From Terrimicrobium sacchariphilum (GTDB taxonomy: Bacteria; Verrucomicrobiota; Verrucomicrobiia; Chthoniobacterales; Terrimicrobiaceae), in the NCBI RefSeq assembly GCF_001613545.1, contig NZ_BDCO01000002.1, positions 2,604,001-2,668,000 of the forward strand: 64,000 nucleotides of DNA. Direction: 5' to 3'. Below are positions 23,615 through 32,427 of the stretch, in pieces. The number at the start of each line of letters is the position of its first letter. Within the stretch, counting starts at the first letter, position 1. The position numbers and the translations under genes are program-made. Under the pieces are notes generated by a model that did no database searches, was not told where the DNA came from, and worked only from the letters and a program-made list of their open reading frames with translations.

Positions 23615-24904
23615 ATGCATCCCGTCTACAGGAAGATTTGCTGGCGCTTGTTGCCGATTCTCGTCGGGTGCTTTCTCGTCAATTATCTCGATCGCATCAA
23701 TGTGAGTTTTGCTGCTCTCACCATGTCCGCCGATCTTGGGTTGAGCGACGCGGCCTATGGTTTTGGAGCCGGGGTTTTCTTTCTGGGGTACTTTCTTTTT
23801 GAGGTTCCGAGTAACCTCGCGCTCTACAAGGTCGGGCCGCGTCTTTGGTTCGCTCGTATCGTGTTAAGCTGGGGCGCTGTGTCAGCTGCCACGGCCCTCG
23901 TGCGAGACCCCTGGCATTTCTATCTTGTTCGCTTCCTGCTTGGAGTGGCCGAGGCTGGATTCTTTCCGGGTGTGATGTTGTACATCACGTGGTGGTTTCC
24001 GGTGGACCTTCGCGCGCGAATCGTCGGCCTGTTTCTCTTGGGGGTGCCGGTAGCGGGAATCTTGGGAGGGCCGGTCTCGGGGTGGATCCTTGAGAGCTTT
24101 GCCGAGTTCGGTGGCCTGCATGGATGGCAGTGGCTGTTCCTTCTGGAGAGTGCCCCATGCCTCCTTTTGACAATCTGGGTCTGGCAGTGTCTGCCCGATC
24201 GTCCGCGGGATGCCAGTTGGCTTAGTGGATCGGAGAAAGTGCTCGTCGAGAGCACCATTTCGCTTGAGGAGGAGTCTCGTGGCCGCCTCGGTGCGCCTGA
24301 CACGATCCGGGGAGCTTTCCGTCGACCGGTTGTCTGGAAACTCTGCGCGACCTACTTTTGCTCGGCAATGGGTCTTTACGGGTTGTCATTCTGGATGCCT
24401 CAGATTATTCGCGAGTTCGGCGTGAAGACGCCCATCGATATCGGTTTGTACTCGATGATCCCGTGGGCGGTGGCTGCGGTCGTCATGCTCATGGTTGGAG
24501 CGAGTTCCGATCGCACTGGAGAGCGGCGATGGCATGCGATCGTTTCCTCACTCGTGGCAGCGGTCGGTTTCTCCATCTGCCTGGTTACTCGCAATCCGGT
24601 TCTGGATATGGCCGGCATCTCAATTGCCGCAGCGGGAGTGATGTCCATCGATGCGGTGCAGTGGGCCATGCCTGCGGCAGCTCTTAATGCCTCGGCAGCG
24701 GCCGCGGGAGTCGCGCTGATCAATTCCTTCGGCAATCTGGGCGGCTTTTTCAGCCCGACGCTGATCGGATTCATCTCCCAGAGAACGGGTAGCCCTGAGC
24801 TGGGGCAATCCGTCACCATCGCGGCGATGGTTCTCGCAGCCTGTATTATTTTTGTCTGCCGCTCTCTCCAGCCTCCTCGGCTGCGGGGAAAAGAATTGGC
24901 GTAG
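23615..24904 (+). CDS. MFS transporter, anion:cation symporter (ACS) type
   Basis: 429 residues with about 12 transmembrane segments. The N-terminus KICWRLLPILVGCFLVNYLD with RINVSFA after it, and FFLGYFLFEVPSNLALYKVG, are the ACS-family signatures of phthalate, tartrate, hexuronate and 4-hydroxyphenylacetate permeases. The cytoplasmic central loop separates two six-helix halves. The likely cargo is an organic anion imported with H+, but no adjacent catabolic gene names it; the following hemB gene is housekeeping. The ATG at 23615 gives a normal cytoplasmic N-terminus. Confidence 0.9.
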   Translation: MHPVYRKICWRLLPILVGCFLVNYLDRINVSFAALTMSADLGLSDAAYGFGAGVFFLGYFLFEVPSNLALYKVGPRLWFARIVLSWGAVSAATALVRDPWHFYLVRFLLGVAEAGFFPGVMLYITWWFPVDLRARIVGLFLLGVPVAGILGGPVSGWILESFAEFGGLHGWQWLFLLESAPCLLLTIWVWQCLPDRPRDASWLSGSEKVLVESTISLEEESRGRLGAPDTIRGAFRRPVVWKLCATYFCSAMGLYGLSFWMPQIIREFGVKTPIDIGLYSMIPWAVAAVVMLMVGASSDRTGERRWHAIVSSLVAAVGFSICLVTRNPVLDMAGISIAAAGVMSIDAVQWAMPAAALNASAAAAGVALINSFGNLGGFFSPTLIGFISQRTGSPELGQSVTIAAMVLAACIIFVCRSLQPPRLRGKELA

Positions 24905-24953
24905 GGCGGGGGTGGGGGTGATACTCAACTTTTCGATCACCCTGGCAGCTAGA

Positions 24954-25943
24954 ATGAACCTACCCATCCGTCCTCGTCGTCTTCGCCGCACTGCTTCCAT
25001 TCGTCGCATGGTTCGCGAAACTGTGCTCACTCCGGATTCTTTCATTTACCCGTTGTTTGTTCATGCCGGAGCAGAGGCGGTGGAGATCGCGTCGATGCCG
25101 GGAGTCCGCCGCTTGCCTGTGGCGGGACTGGTGGCAGAGTGCGAGGCTGCGTGGGCGGTGGGTATTCCTGCGGTGGCAATCTTTCCAGCAATCGCCCCGG
25201 AGTTGAAAGATGCCCGAGGGACTCATGGGCTGGACGTGCGGAATGTCCTGTTTGCGGCCGTCAGAGAGGTGAAAACAGCCATCCCCGGGTTGACCATCGT
25301 GACCGATGTTGCACTCGATCCCTACACGAGTCACGGGCACGATGGAGTGCTGAGCGCTGACGAGAAAGAGGTGGTCAATGACGAGACGGTTGAGATTCTT
25401 TGCGAACTCGCTGTCAAGGAGGCTGAGGCTGGTGCGGATATCGTGGCTCCGTCCGACATGATGGATGGCCGGGTGGGGGCGATACGTGCTGCCCTCGATG
25501 CTGCAGGCTTTGAGAATACGATCATCCTTTCCTACGCAGCCAAATACGCCTCGGCCTACTACGGGCCTTTCCGGGATGCGGTCGGGAGCAAGATCGGCAA
25601 GGATGCCATCAGCAAGGCAACCTATCAGATGGACCCGGCCAATGCCATGGAGGCCGTGCGTGAGATTGCCTTGGATGAAGCCGAGGGAGCCGACATGGTG
25701 ATGGTGAAGCCAGCTGGAGCATATCTCGATGTCATTCGCACCGTACGCGAGGTGACAGACCTCCCGTTGGCGGCCTATCAGGTGAGCGGAGAATATTCCC
25801 AGATCCATGCCGGGGCGAGGCTCGGCTGGCTGGACTATGAGCGCACCCGCGACGAATCGCTGCTCGCGATCAAGCGAGCGGGTGCGGACATGATCCTGAC
25901 GTACTTTGCCCGCGAGGTCGCGGAGAAGCTCGCCCGGGCCTAG
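24954..25943 (+). CDS. hemB: Delta-aminolevulinic acid dehydratase (porphobilinogen synthase)
   Basis: 329 residues. It condenses two 5-aminolevulinate molecules to porphobilinogen in tetrapyrrole synthesis (cytosolic octamer). The two Schiff-base lysines are Lys197 (SYAAKYASAYYGP) and Lys252 (VMVKPAGAYLDV). The metal-site loop TDVALDPYTSHGHDG (118-131) has Asp/Ala where zinc enzymes have cysteines, so this is the Mg2+/K+-dependent type. The start is the ATG at 24954, opening NLPIRPRRLRRT, 50 bases after the MFS stop; an in-frame upstream extension overlaps that gene and is discarded. It converges on the pilB-like gene with a 4-base overlap. Confidence 0.97.
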   Translation: MNLPIRPRRLRRTASIRRMVRETVLTPDSFIYPLFVHAGAEAVEIASMPGVRRLPVAGLVAECEAAWAVGIPAVAIFPAIAPELKDARGTHGLDVRNVLFAAVREVKTAIPGLTIVTDVALDPYTSHGHDGVLSADEKEVVNDETVEILCELAVKEAEAGADIVAPSDMMDGRVGAIRAALDAAGFENTIILSYAAKYASAYYGPFRDAVGSKIGKDAISKATYQMDPANAMEAVREIALDEAEGADMVMVKPAGAYLDVIRTVREVTDLPLAAYQVSGEYSQIHAGARLGWLDYERTRDESLLAIKRAGADMILTYFAREVAEKLARA

Positions 25944-27634
25944 GTGTACTTGACGACTTCCTCGATGGTCGTGAGGCCGTCGTAGATCGAGCGGAGACCA
26001 TCCTCCCGGAGGGTGGTCATGCCGAGTTCGATGGCCTTTTGGCGCATCACGACGCCCGGGGCGCGATCGTTGATCATCTCACGAAGCGGGTCGCTGATTT
26101 TCAGCAGTTCGTAGATGCCTTTACGGCCTTTGTAACCGGTGTTGTTGCAGACGTCGCAGCCCTTGCCAAAGTAGAAGTTTTTGTCGCCGATGTCGTGTAC
26201 CGACAAGCCCAGTGACTGAAGCACCTGCTCGGTCGGTTCATAGGGCGTGCGACATGAGGTGCAGATACGGCGGATAAGTCGCTGCGCGAGCACGCACTCA
26301 AGAGAAGCCGAGATGAGGAACGGCTCCACACCCATGTCCATGAGACGGGTGACGGCACCGGTAGAGTCATTCGTGTGGAGTGTCGTGAAGACAAGGTGGC
26401 CGGTGAGCGACGCCTGAATGGCAATCTGAGCCGTCTCGGTATCACGAGTCTCTCCTACCAGAATGCGGTCGGGGTCCTGACGCAGGAATGCGCGAAGGAT
26501 GCGGCCAAACGTCATTCCGATGGCATCATTAATGGGCACCTGGATAATGCCGTCGATCTCGTATTCCACCGGGTCCTCAGCGGTGAGGAGCTTGGTGTCG
26601 ATGGTGTTGATCTTCCGAAGGCAGGAGTAAAGTGTCGTCGTCTTGCCGGAACCTGTCGGGCCGGTGACGATGAAGATGCCGTTCGGCTTTTCAATAACCT
26701 CGAGGATGTAGTTGTAGATATACTCGGGCATGCCGAGACTCTCGAGATCGAGGTTCACGCTGGAGCGATCGAGCACGCGGAGCACCACGCTTTCGCCAAA
26801 GGCTGTTGGCAGAGTCGATACACGAAGGTCGATCTGCTTGCCATTCACGACACGCTGGATACGACCGTCCTGCGGGAGGCGACGCTCGGCGATGTTGAGA
26901 TTGGACATGACCTTGACGCGCGAAATGACGGGCAGGGCGAGGTGCCGGGGCGGCGGGTCCATCTCGTAGAGCGCACCGTCCACTCGATAGCGGATCTTGA
27001 ATTCCGTCTCGAACGGCTCGAAGTGAATATCACTGGCACGCGCTGCGATGGCTTTGTCGAGGATCAGGTCAACGAAGCGGATGATCGGCGCGGCGTTGGC
27101 CTCCTGTGCGGCAGCCTGGGCGTTGAACTCCTCCTCGTTTCCTTCGCGGAGAGTGAGCTCGGCCGAGTCACCTAGCTGCGAGAGAACGTCGTCAAGGCTG
27201 GTCGCCTCGGAGCCATAATACTCATCGATCATCGAGCGCACCTTTGAAGGCGGCGCGACCATGAGATGGATTTCTCGGCCGAGAGCAAAACGCAAATCCT
27301 CGACGGCCTGTGCGTTCATCGGGTCAACCAGCACCACGTATATCGTATTCTGCGAGGCCCCAATGGGCATGGCCCCATGCAAGCGAGCCAGACCGCCAGG
27401 TATGAGATGAAGGATCTCCGAAGCTCCGTCAAAGTGCGCCAGATCGGCAACCTCTGTGCCGAGCGAATCGGCGATCACCTGATAAAATTGGGCCTCATTG
27501 AGCAGGCCGCTTTCGATCATCACGGTTTCGATCGGGCGATCGGTCGTGGCGACTTCCTGCACAAAAGAGTGGGCCGTTTCCGGACTCAGGTAGCCGGCCT
27601 CGACGAAGATGTCTGTGACTTGTTTGGCGTCCAT
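25940..27634 (-). CDS. Type IV pilus / type II secretion ATPase (PilB/GspE family), copy 1
   Basis: 564 residues. The N-terminal MshEN-type domain (to about 140) is followed by the secretion ATPase core with Walker A GPTGSGKTTT (325-334). Asp-box TAEDPVEYEIDG, Walker B DPDRILVGETRDTET and the His-box GHLVFTTLHTNDS follow. A C-terminal zinc-binding insert has CTSC and CDVC pairs. It hexamerises at the inner membrane to drive pilin or pseudopilin assembly. The gene starts one base after the stop of the closely related copy upstream, so both share a transcript. No pilT, pilC or pilin gene is in the window, so PilB and GspE cannot be separated. Confidence 0.93.
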   Translation of the reverse strand: MDAKQVTDIFVEAGYLSPETAHSFVQEVATTDRPIETVMIESGLLNEAQFYQVIADSLGTEVADLAHFDGASEILHLIPGGLARLHGAMPIGASQNTIYVVLVDPMNAQAVEDLRFALGREIHLMVAPPSKVRSMIDEYYGSEATSLDDVLSQLGDSAELTLREGNEEEFNAQAAAQEANAAPIIRFVDLILDKAIAARASDIHFEPFETEFKIRYRVDGALYEMDPPPRHLALPVISRVKVMSNLNIAERRLPQDGRIQRVVNGKQIDLRVSTLPTAFGESVVLRVLDRSSVNLDLESLGMPEYIYNYILEVIEKPNGIFIVTGPTGSGKTTTLYSCLRKINTIDTKLLTAEDPVEYEIDGIIQVPINDAIGMTFGRILRAFLRQDPDRILVGETRDTETAQIAIQASLTGHLVFTTLHTNDSTGAVTRLMDMGVEPFLISASLECVLAQRLIRRICTSCRTPYEPTEQVLQSLGLSVHDIGDKNFYFGKGCDVCNNTGYKGRKGIYELLKISDPLREMINDRAPGVVMRQKAIELGMTTLREDGLRSIYDGLTTIEEVVKYT

Positions 27635-27635
27635 G

Positions 27636-29306
27636 TTAGTCGGAGTCTGTCATGGTGGTGGTGATGACCTCCTCGGCGGTGGTCATACCGGAGAGAACCT
27701 TGCGAATGCCGTCCTCGCGGAGCGTGCGCATGCCGAGTTCGCGAGCGCGAGCGCGGAGTTGCACTGTCGTCGCGTTATTGATGATCATGTGCCGGACTTC
27801 GTCGTCGATTTGGAATAACTCAAAGATACCACGGCGTCCTTTATACCCCTTGCCCCGGCAGGATTCGCACCCGTGCGGTTTCATCACGGAGGACTCGGCC
27901 AACTGGCCGGGATCAATACGAAGTGTACGGGATTCATATTCCGTCAGTTCAGTGGGCTGCTTGCAGTTCGGGCACAGGCGCCGGACGAGTCGCTGGGCGA
28001 GAGCTGCGCGGACTGAGCTGGAAACGAGGAATGGCTTGATGCCGATGTCGACCAGACGCGCGATCGCGCCAGGAGCGTCGTTCGTATGTAGCGTCGAGAG
28101 CACGAGGTGACCCGTGAGGCTGGCGTTGATGGCGATACTCGCCGTCTCCAGATCTCGGATCTCACCGATCATGATGATGTTTGGCGCCTGGCGCAGGATC
28201 GAGCGCAGAGCCGCAGGGAAAGTCATTCCGATTTCGGAATTCACCGGCACCTGATTGATGCCGCTAAGCTGGTACTCCACCGGATCTTCGACCGTAATGA
28301 TCTTGCGGTCCGGTTTGTTCATGTAGTGCAGCGACGCGTAGAGTGTCGTTGTCTTGCCCGATCCGGTCGGGCCGGTGACGAGCAGGATGCCGTCTGGGAG
28401 ATTGATCAGCCGCTCAAACTTGAGCTGATCATCAGAAAGAAAACCAAGGTCCGGCAGACCCAGCATGAGCGAGGTCTTGTCCAGGATACGCATGACGATG
28501 CTTTCACCATGGACCGTCGGGATGCTGGAGACGCGCAAGTCGAGAGCCTTCTGTCCGAGTTTGACCTGGATGCGACCATCCTGCGGGATGCGCTTTTCCG
28601 CGATGCTCATCGAACCCGACATGATTTTGAGTCGGCTGATGATGGCAGAGTGAAGCTTCTTTGGCGGACTCTGCATCTCCTGGAGCACGCCGTCGATGCG
28701 GAACCGCACGCGGAATTTCGTCTCCAGCGGCTCAAGATGAATATCGGATGCCCGATTGTTATAGGCCTCGAGGAGCAGCATCGACACCATCTTGATGATG
28801 GGGGCGTCACCCTCGGTTGTCTCGATGTCTCCCGAGTCACCCAGGAACATCGTGTCATCCTGGCCGGCATTTTCATCCCCGGTCCCGTAAAAATCCTGAA
28901 TCGCTTTCGCGATCGCGTCCGGCGTGGCGCAGACGTACTCAACATCGCGATTAAGAACGAAAGACAGATCATCCATCGTCTGCATGTCCAGCGGATCGCT
29001 GACGGCGACGACAAGAGTATCCTCATGCAGAGCCACGGGTACCGCACGATAACGCCGGGCGTCGTCCACCTTTACGATTTCGAGGACATCTGGAGGCGGA
29101 GCGACAGAGGCGAGGTCGACAAATTCCATCCCGTTCTGGGCGGCCAGAGTCCGGGTGATGTCTTCCTGAGTGAGGACTCCGGCGTCGACGAGGGCTTTGA
29201 GCACGTTTCCGTCGCTCGCATTGGCACGGGCGTCCTCGAGCTGACTGCCGGTGATCAGGCCGACATCCTGGAGAATCTCAACGATGTAATCTTCGTTATG
29301 GGCCAC
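27636..29306 (-). CDS. Type IV pilus / type II secretion ATPase (PilB/GspE family), copy 2
   Basis: 556 residues with the same layout as copy 1: an N-terminal domain (about 1-150), Walker A GPTGSGKTTTLYA, Asp-box TVEDPVEYQLSG, Walker B APNIIMIGEIRDLET, His-box GHLVLSTLHTNDA and CPNC/CESC zinc pairs. The paralogues differ through the N-terminal third, which in this family contacts the platform protein, so they may serve different machines or form a mixed hexamer. It is the promoter-proximal gene of the pair; the divergent adk gene begins about 120 bases away. Confidence 0.93.
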   Translation of the reverse strand: MAHNEDYIVEILQDVGLITGSQLEDARANASDGNVLKALVDAGVLTQEDITRTLAAQNGMEFVDLASVAPPPDVLEIVKVDDARRYRAVPVALHEDTLVVAVSDPLDMQTMDDLSFVLNRDVEYVCATPDAIAKAIQDFYGTGDENAGQDDTMFLGDSGDIETTEGDAPIIKMVSMLLLEAYNNRASDIHLEPLETKFRVRFRIDGVLQEMQSPPKKLHSAIISRLKIMSGSMSIAEKRIPQDGRIQVKLGQKALDLRVSSIPTVHGESIVMRILDKTSLMLGLPDLGFLSDDQLKFERLINLPDGILLVTGPTGSGKTTTLYASLHYMNKPDRKIITVEDPVEYQLSGINQVPVNSEIGMTFPAALRSILRQAPNIIMIGEIRDLETASIAINASLTGHLVLSTLHTNDAPGAIARLVDIGIKPFLVSSSVRAALAQRLVRRLCPNCKQPTELTEYESRTLRIDPGQLAESSVMKPHGCESCRGKGYKGRRGIFELFQIDDEVRHMIINNATTVQLRARARELGMRTLREDGIRKVLSGMTTAEEVITTTMTDSD

Positions 29307-29426
29307 GGTGTGGGAGGGTGTCAGAGGAGGTTAGGGGCAAAGGTCCAAAATCACCGCGATGGCTTGCAGGGTCAATGAACTTTTGCAGGATTGCGCCTCT
29401 TTCTTGTCGTTGGTAGTGTCCTTGGG

Positions 29427-30050
29427 GTGTCCCTCAAATACAGAACCTACCTGATCTTTGGCGCTCCCGGCAGCGGCAAAGGCACTCAAGGCCGCACTCT
29501 TGGCTCGATCCCGCGTTTTTTTCATTGTGCGTGCGGCGATGTTTTTCGCTCGATCGATACGAGGACTCCGCTCGGAAAGGCCTTCATTGAGTATTCCAGC
29601 CGCGGCGAACTGGTCCCGGACGAAGTCACCGTTCAGCTCTGGCGCGTGCGCATCGAACAGTGCGTTGATGCGCATGAGTTCAAACCCGACATCGACTTCC
29701 TCGTTCTCGATGGCATTCCGCGCAATGTCCGTCAGGCGGAGCTTCTCGAGCCATTCCTGGATGTGCGAAAGATCTTTCATTTGAGCTGCCCGGATCGCGA
29801 CAAGCTGGTTGCTCGCCTGAAAAAACGGGCGATCAAGGACAATCGTCTCGACGATGCCAACGAGGAGGTCATTCGACGTCGACTTAAAACATACGAGGAC
29901 GAGTCCAAGCCGGTGCTCGACCACTACGGTGCCGAGCGCATCGTGAATATCGACGCGATGGAACCGCCCATTCTGGTGCTGAACAAGATTCTCTCCGAGA
30001 TCGTCGCCAGCCGTCAGAGTCCGGTTGAGTTTACCGAAAAGGCGAGTTGA
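29427..30050 (+). CDS. adk: Adenylate kinase
   Basis: About 207 residues. The P-loop IFGAPGSGKGTQ (10-21) and the AMP-binding region HCACGDVFR ... DGIPRNVRQAE mark adenylate kinase, which interconverts ATP + AMP and 2 ADP. The LID segment is short (KKRAIKDNRLDDANEEVI), lacking the zinc-finger-like insert of long-form bacterial enzymes. The proposed start is GTG at 29427 (VSLKYRTYLIFGAPG), because upstream candidates (TTG 29391) would add unrelated residues; confidence in the start is moderate. It diverges from the pilB pair. UMP/CMP kinase is a less likely alternative. Confidence 0.87.
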   Translation: MSLKYRTYLIFGAPGSGKGTQGRTLGSIPRFFHCACGDVFRSIDTRTPLGKAFIEYSSRGELVPDEVTVQLWRVRIEQCVDAHEFKPDIDFLVLDGIPRNVRQAELLEPFLDVRKIFHLSCPDRDKLVARLKKRAIKDNRLDDANEEVIRRRLKTYEDESKPVLDHYGAERIVNIDAMEPPILVLNKILSEIVASRQSPVEFTEKAS

Positions 30051-30072
30051 GCGATCTTCCCGCGAGAAAGAG

Positions 30073-30088
30073 ATAAACACTTGTTTAT
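30073..30088. other. AT-rich inverted repeat between adk and fmt
   Basis: ATAAAC and GTTTAT flank ACTT, an AT-rich island between adk and fmt, 29 bases upstream of fmt. It could be part of a promoter or operator, or a weak terminator stem without a T-run. Confidence 0.3.
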
Positions 30089-30116
30089 ACGCGCCTAAAG
30101 CGGCATTCACACTGCG

Positions 30117-31064
30117 ATGTCGCAGTTGAGAATAGTCTTCATGGGCACCGGCGGAATCGGTGTGCCCTCGCTTCGTGCCCTTGTTGCCGAAGGGCATGAC
30201 GTGGTGGCGGTATACACCCAGCCGGACCGGCCAGCCGGGCGAGACATGAAACTGCGGCCTTCGCCCGTCAAGCTCGTGGCTCAGGAGCTGGGAGTGCCGG
30301 TACTGCAGCCGGAAAGGATTCGTCTCCCGGAAGAGATTGAGCAACTGAAAGCACTGCGAGCCGATCTTGCAGTCGTCGTCGCTTACGGCCAGATCCTTCC
30401 CAAGACTGTGCTGGAAACCCCACGGCATGGATGCTGGAATATTCATGCATCTCTGCTTCCCAGGCATCGGGGAGCAGCACCTATTCAGGCGGCGATTTTG
30501 GCTGGAGACTCCCAGAGCGGGGTGACCATCATGCAAATGGATGAGGGGCTGGATACCGGCCCGATTCTGGTGCAGGAGGCATTTGATTTGCATCGTCATG
30601 AGACTGGCGGCTCACTGCACGATCGCCTTGGAGTACAGGCGCCAAGCTTGCTGCTGCAGGTGCTGGCGAAGCTTCAGGCCGGGACGTTGCAGATGACTCC
30701 TCAGGACTCCGAGCTTTCCACCTATGCACCGAAGCTTTCCCGGGAAAACGGCCGGATCGACTGGACCCACAGCGCCAGGGAGATTGATCGGCAGATCCGG
30801 GCGTTCACCCCATGGCCGGGGGCCTTCACGACCATCGACCAGGGTGGTCAGGCGGTGGTGTTGAAGATCCATCGCTCCGCTCTGACAAGAAACCTCCGCG
30901 GAGAGCCGGGTACGGTTTTGAAAGCAGACCGGCGAGGAATCCTCGTTGCAGCGGGCGAGGGGGGCATTTTGTTGCTGCAAGTCCAGGCACCTGGGGGGAA
31001 ACGGCTTGCGGCTCATCAATATTTGCTGGGCCACCCGTTGACGGTCGGAAGCCGTCTCGGCTGA
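30117..31064 (+). CDS. fmt: Methionyl-tRNA formyltransferase
   Basis: 315 residues. It formylates initiator Met-tRNA using 10-formyltetrahydrofolate. The N-terminal Rossmann domain begins LRIVFMGTGGIGVPSLRAL. The catalytic block is NIHASLLPRHRGAAPIQAAI (Asn and His plus the SLLPxxRGxAP signature) with Asp in MDEGLDTGPIL. The C-terminal OB-like domain (from about 210) binds tRNA. The usual partner def is not next to it. It precedes pyrH by about 75 bases, possibly in one housekeeping transcript. Confidence 0.96.
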   Translation: MSQLRIVFMGTGGIGVPSLRALVAEGHDVVAVYTQPDRPAGRDMKLRPSPVKLVAQELGVPVLQPERIRLPEEIEQLKALRADLAVVVAYGQILPKTVLETPRHGCWNIHASLLPRHRGAAPIQAAILAGDSQSGVTIMQMDEGLDTGPILVQEAFDLHRHETGGSLHDRLGVQAPSLLLQVLAKLQAGTLQMTPQDSELSTYAPKLSRENGRIDWTHSAREIDRQIRAFTPWPGAFTTIDQGGQAVVLKIHRSALTRNLRGEPGTVLKADRRGILVAAGEGGILLLQVQAPGGKRLAAHQYLLGHPLTVGSRLG

Positions 31065-31138
31065 GGTGCTAATACGCACTGCGGTACATACATTTGCCTT
31101 TCCTTGCCGCCTCGGATGCGTTTTTATCCGCGCAGTCC

Positions 31139-31870
31139 ATGTCCACCAATCCTCGCTACAAGCGTGTTGTTTTAAAAGTCAGCGGCGAGGCACTCCGGGA
31201 GCCCGGCAGCCGCGACAACATCTCACCTCAGATCGTCCAGTCAATCGCTTCGCAAATCCGCGAGGTTAAAGAACTTGGCGTTGAACTCGCCATTGTAATC
31301 GGAGGCGGGAATATCTGGCGCGGTCTCTCGGCCAGCCATCGTGGGATGAATCGCGCTACGGCCGATTACATGGGGATGCTCGCCACGGTCATCAATGGCC
31401 TGGCTCTCATGAGCGCCCTGGAGGACCTGGGGATCTCCGTGCGGGTGCAAACCGCCATCGAGATGAACAACGTGGCCGAGCCATTCATCCTGCGGCGGGC
31501 TACGCGACACCTCGAGTTGGGGCACGTCGTCATTTTCGTCGCCGGAACTGGCAACCCGTTCTTTTCCACCGATACGACTGCAGCGCTGCGGGCAAATGAG
31601 ATCGGCGCCGAGGTCATCCTCAAGGCTACCAAAGTCGACGGCATCTATGATCGCGACCCGATGCTGCACAAGGATGCCGTACGATTTGACCACATCACCT
31701 ATGGCGAAGCTCTTTCACGCCGACTTCAGGTGATGGATTCCACCGCATTTAGCCTTTGCATGGACAATCGGATGCCCATCATCGTATTGGACATGAACAA
31801 GCCGGACAATATCCGCCAAGCCGTACTTGGCGCTAAAGTCGGCACCACAGTTTCCGACAAACAAGTATGA
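31139..31870 (+). CDS. pyrH: UMP kinase
   Basis: 243 residues of the amino-acid-kinase fold. The opening YKRVVLKVSGEAL and the glycine loop VIGGGNIWRG are followed by TADYMGMLATVINGLAL and VDGIYDRDP, all UMP-kinase hallmarks. It makes UDP from UMP and is GTP-activated and UTP-inhibited in other bacteria. The start at ATG 31139 gives the normal N-terminus; the upstream frame is spurious. It overlaps frr by ATGA, the widespread pyrH-frr arrangement. Confidence 0.97.
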   Translation: MSTNPRYKRVVLKVSGEALREPGSRDNISPQIVQSIASQIREVKELGVELAIVIGGGNIWRGLSASHRGMNRATADYMGMLATVINGLALMSALEDLGISVRVQTAIEMNNVAEPFILRRATRHLELGHVVIFVAGTGNPFFSTDTTAALRANEIGAEVILKATKVDGIYDRDPMLHKDAVRFDHITYGEALSRRLQVMDSTAFSLCMDNRMPIIVLDMNKPDNIRQAVLGAKVGTTVSDKQV

Positions 31871-32427
31871 GTCTCGAAGAAGCCATTTTTGAATCCGAAG
31901 CAGGCATGGATAAAGCCGTGGAGTTCATGCTCCACGAGTTTGCAGCCATTCGTACCGGCAAAGCATCGCCCGCCCTGGTGGAAAACCTCGATGTGGATGC
32001 CTACGGCAGCCTGATGAAGCTGAAGCAGCTCGCGCTTATTTCCGCCCCCGAGCCCCGCTTGCTTGTCATCCAGCCATTCGATGCCTCGACGGTTCGCGAC
32101 ATCGAGCGCGCGATCAACGAATCCAAGATCGGCATCACGCCAGCCGTCGATGGAAAGCTGATTCGCATCCCGATCCCGGAGCTCTCCGAGGAGCGTCGTC
32201 GCGATCTCGCCAAGACTGTTAAATCCCTGGCCGAGGATGCCCGAGTCCGTGTACGCGCTTGTCGCCGCGAGGCGATGGAGGCAGCCAAAAAACTCCAAAA
32301 AGATGGCAAGCTGACGGAGGACGATCTCCGTGTTGCCGAAACGGACATCCAGAAGATGACCGACAAATACGTGGCTTCCGTCGACAAGCATGTCGAGACC
32401 AAGGAAGCGGAGTTGATGAAGATCTGA
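31867..32427 (+). CDS. frr: Ribosome recycling factor
   Basis: 186 residues, the canonical RRF length. Long helical segments carry FAAIRTGKASPALVENLDVD and the conserved DASTVRDIERAINES, with IPELSEERRRDLAK in the second half. It splits post-termination ribosomes with EF-G. It is coupled to pyrH (4-base overlap) and its TGA overlaps the ATG of the next gene (TGATG). Confidence 0.97.
   Translation: MSLEEAIFESEAGMDKAVEFMLHEFAAIRTGKASPALVENLDVDAYGSLMKLKQLALISAPEPRLLVIQPFDASTVRDIERAINESKIGITPAVDGKLIRIPIPELSEERRRDLAKTVKSLAEDARVRVRACRREAMEAAKKLQKDGKLTEDDLRVAETDIQKMTDKYVASVDKHVETKEAELMKI

Noticed and set aside
24960-25808. 282-codon open frame antisense to hemB
   Set aside because: It is the shadow of the conserved hemB gene in a GC-rich frame; no recognisable domain and no ribosome-binding site.
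28107-29378. 423-codon open frame antisense to the second PilB-like gene
   Set aside because: The opposite strand encodes intact Walker and zinc motifs; this frame is rich in His/Asp/Arg typical of reversed codons.
29331-30599. 422-codon open frame antisense to adk and fmt
   Set aside because: Covers two conserved housekeeping genes on the other strand and no domain can be seen.
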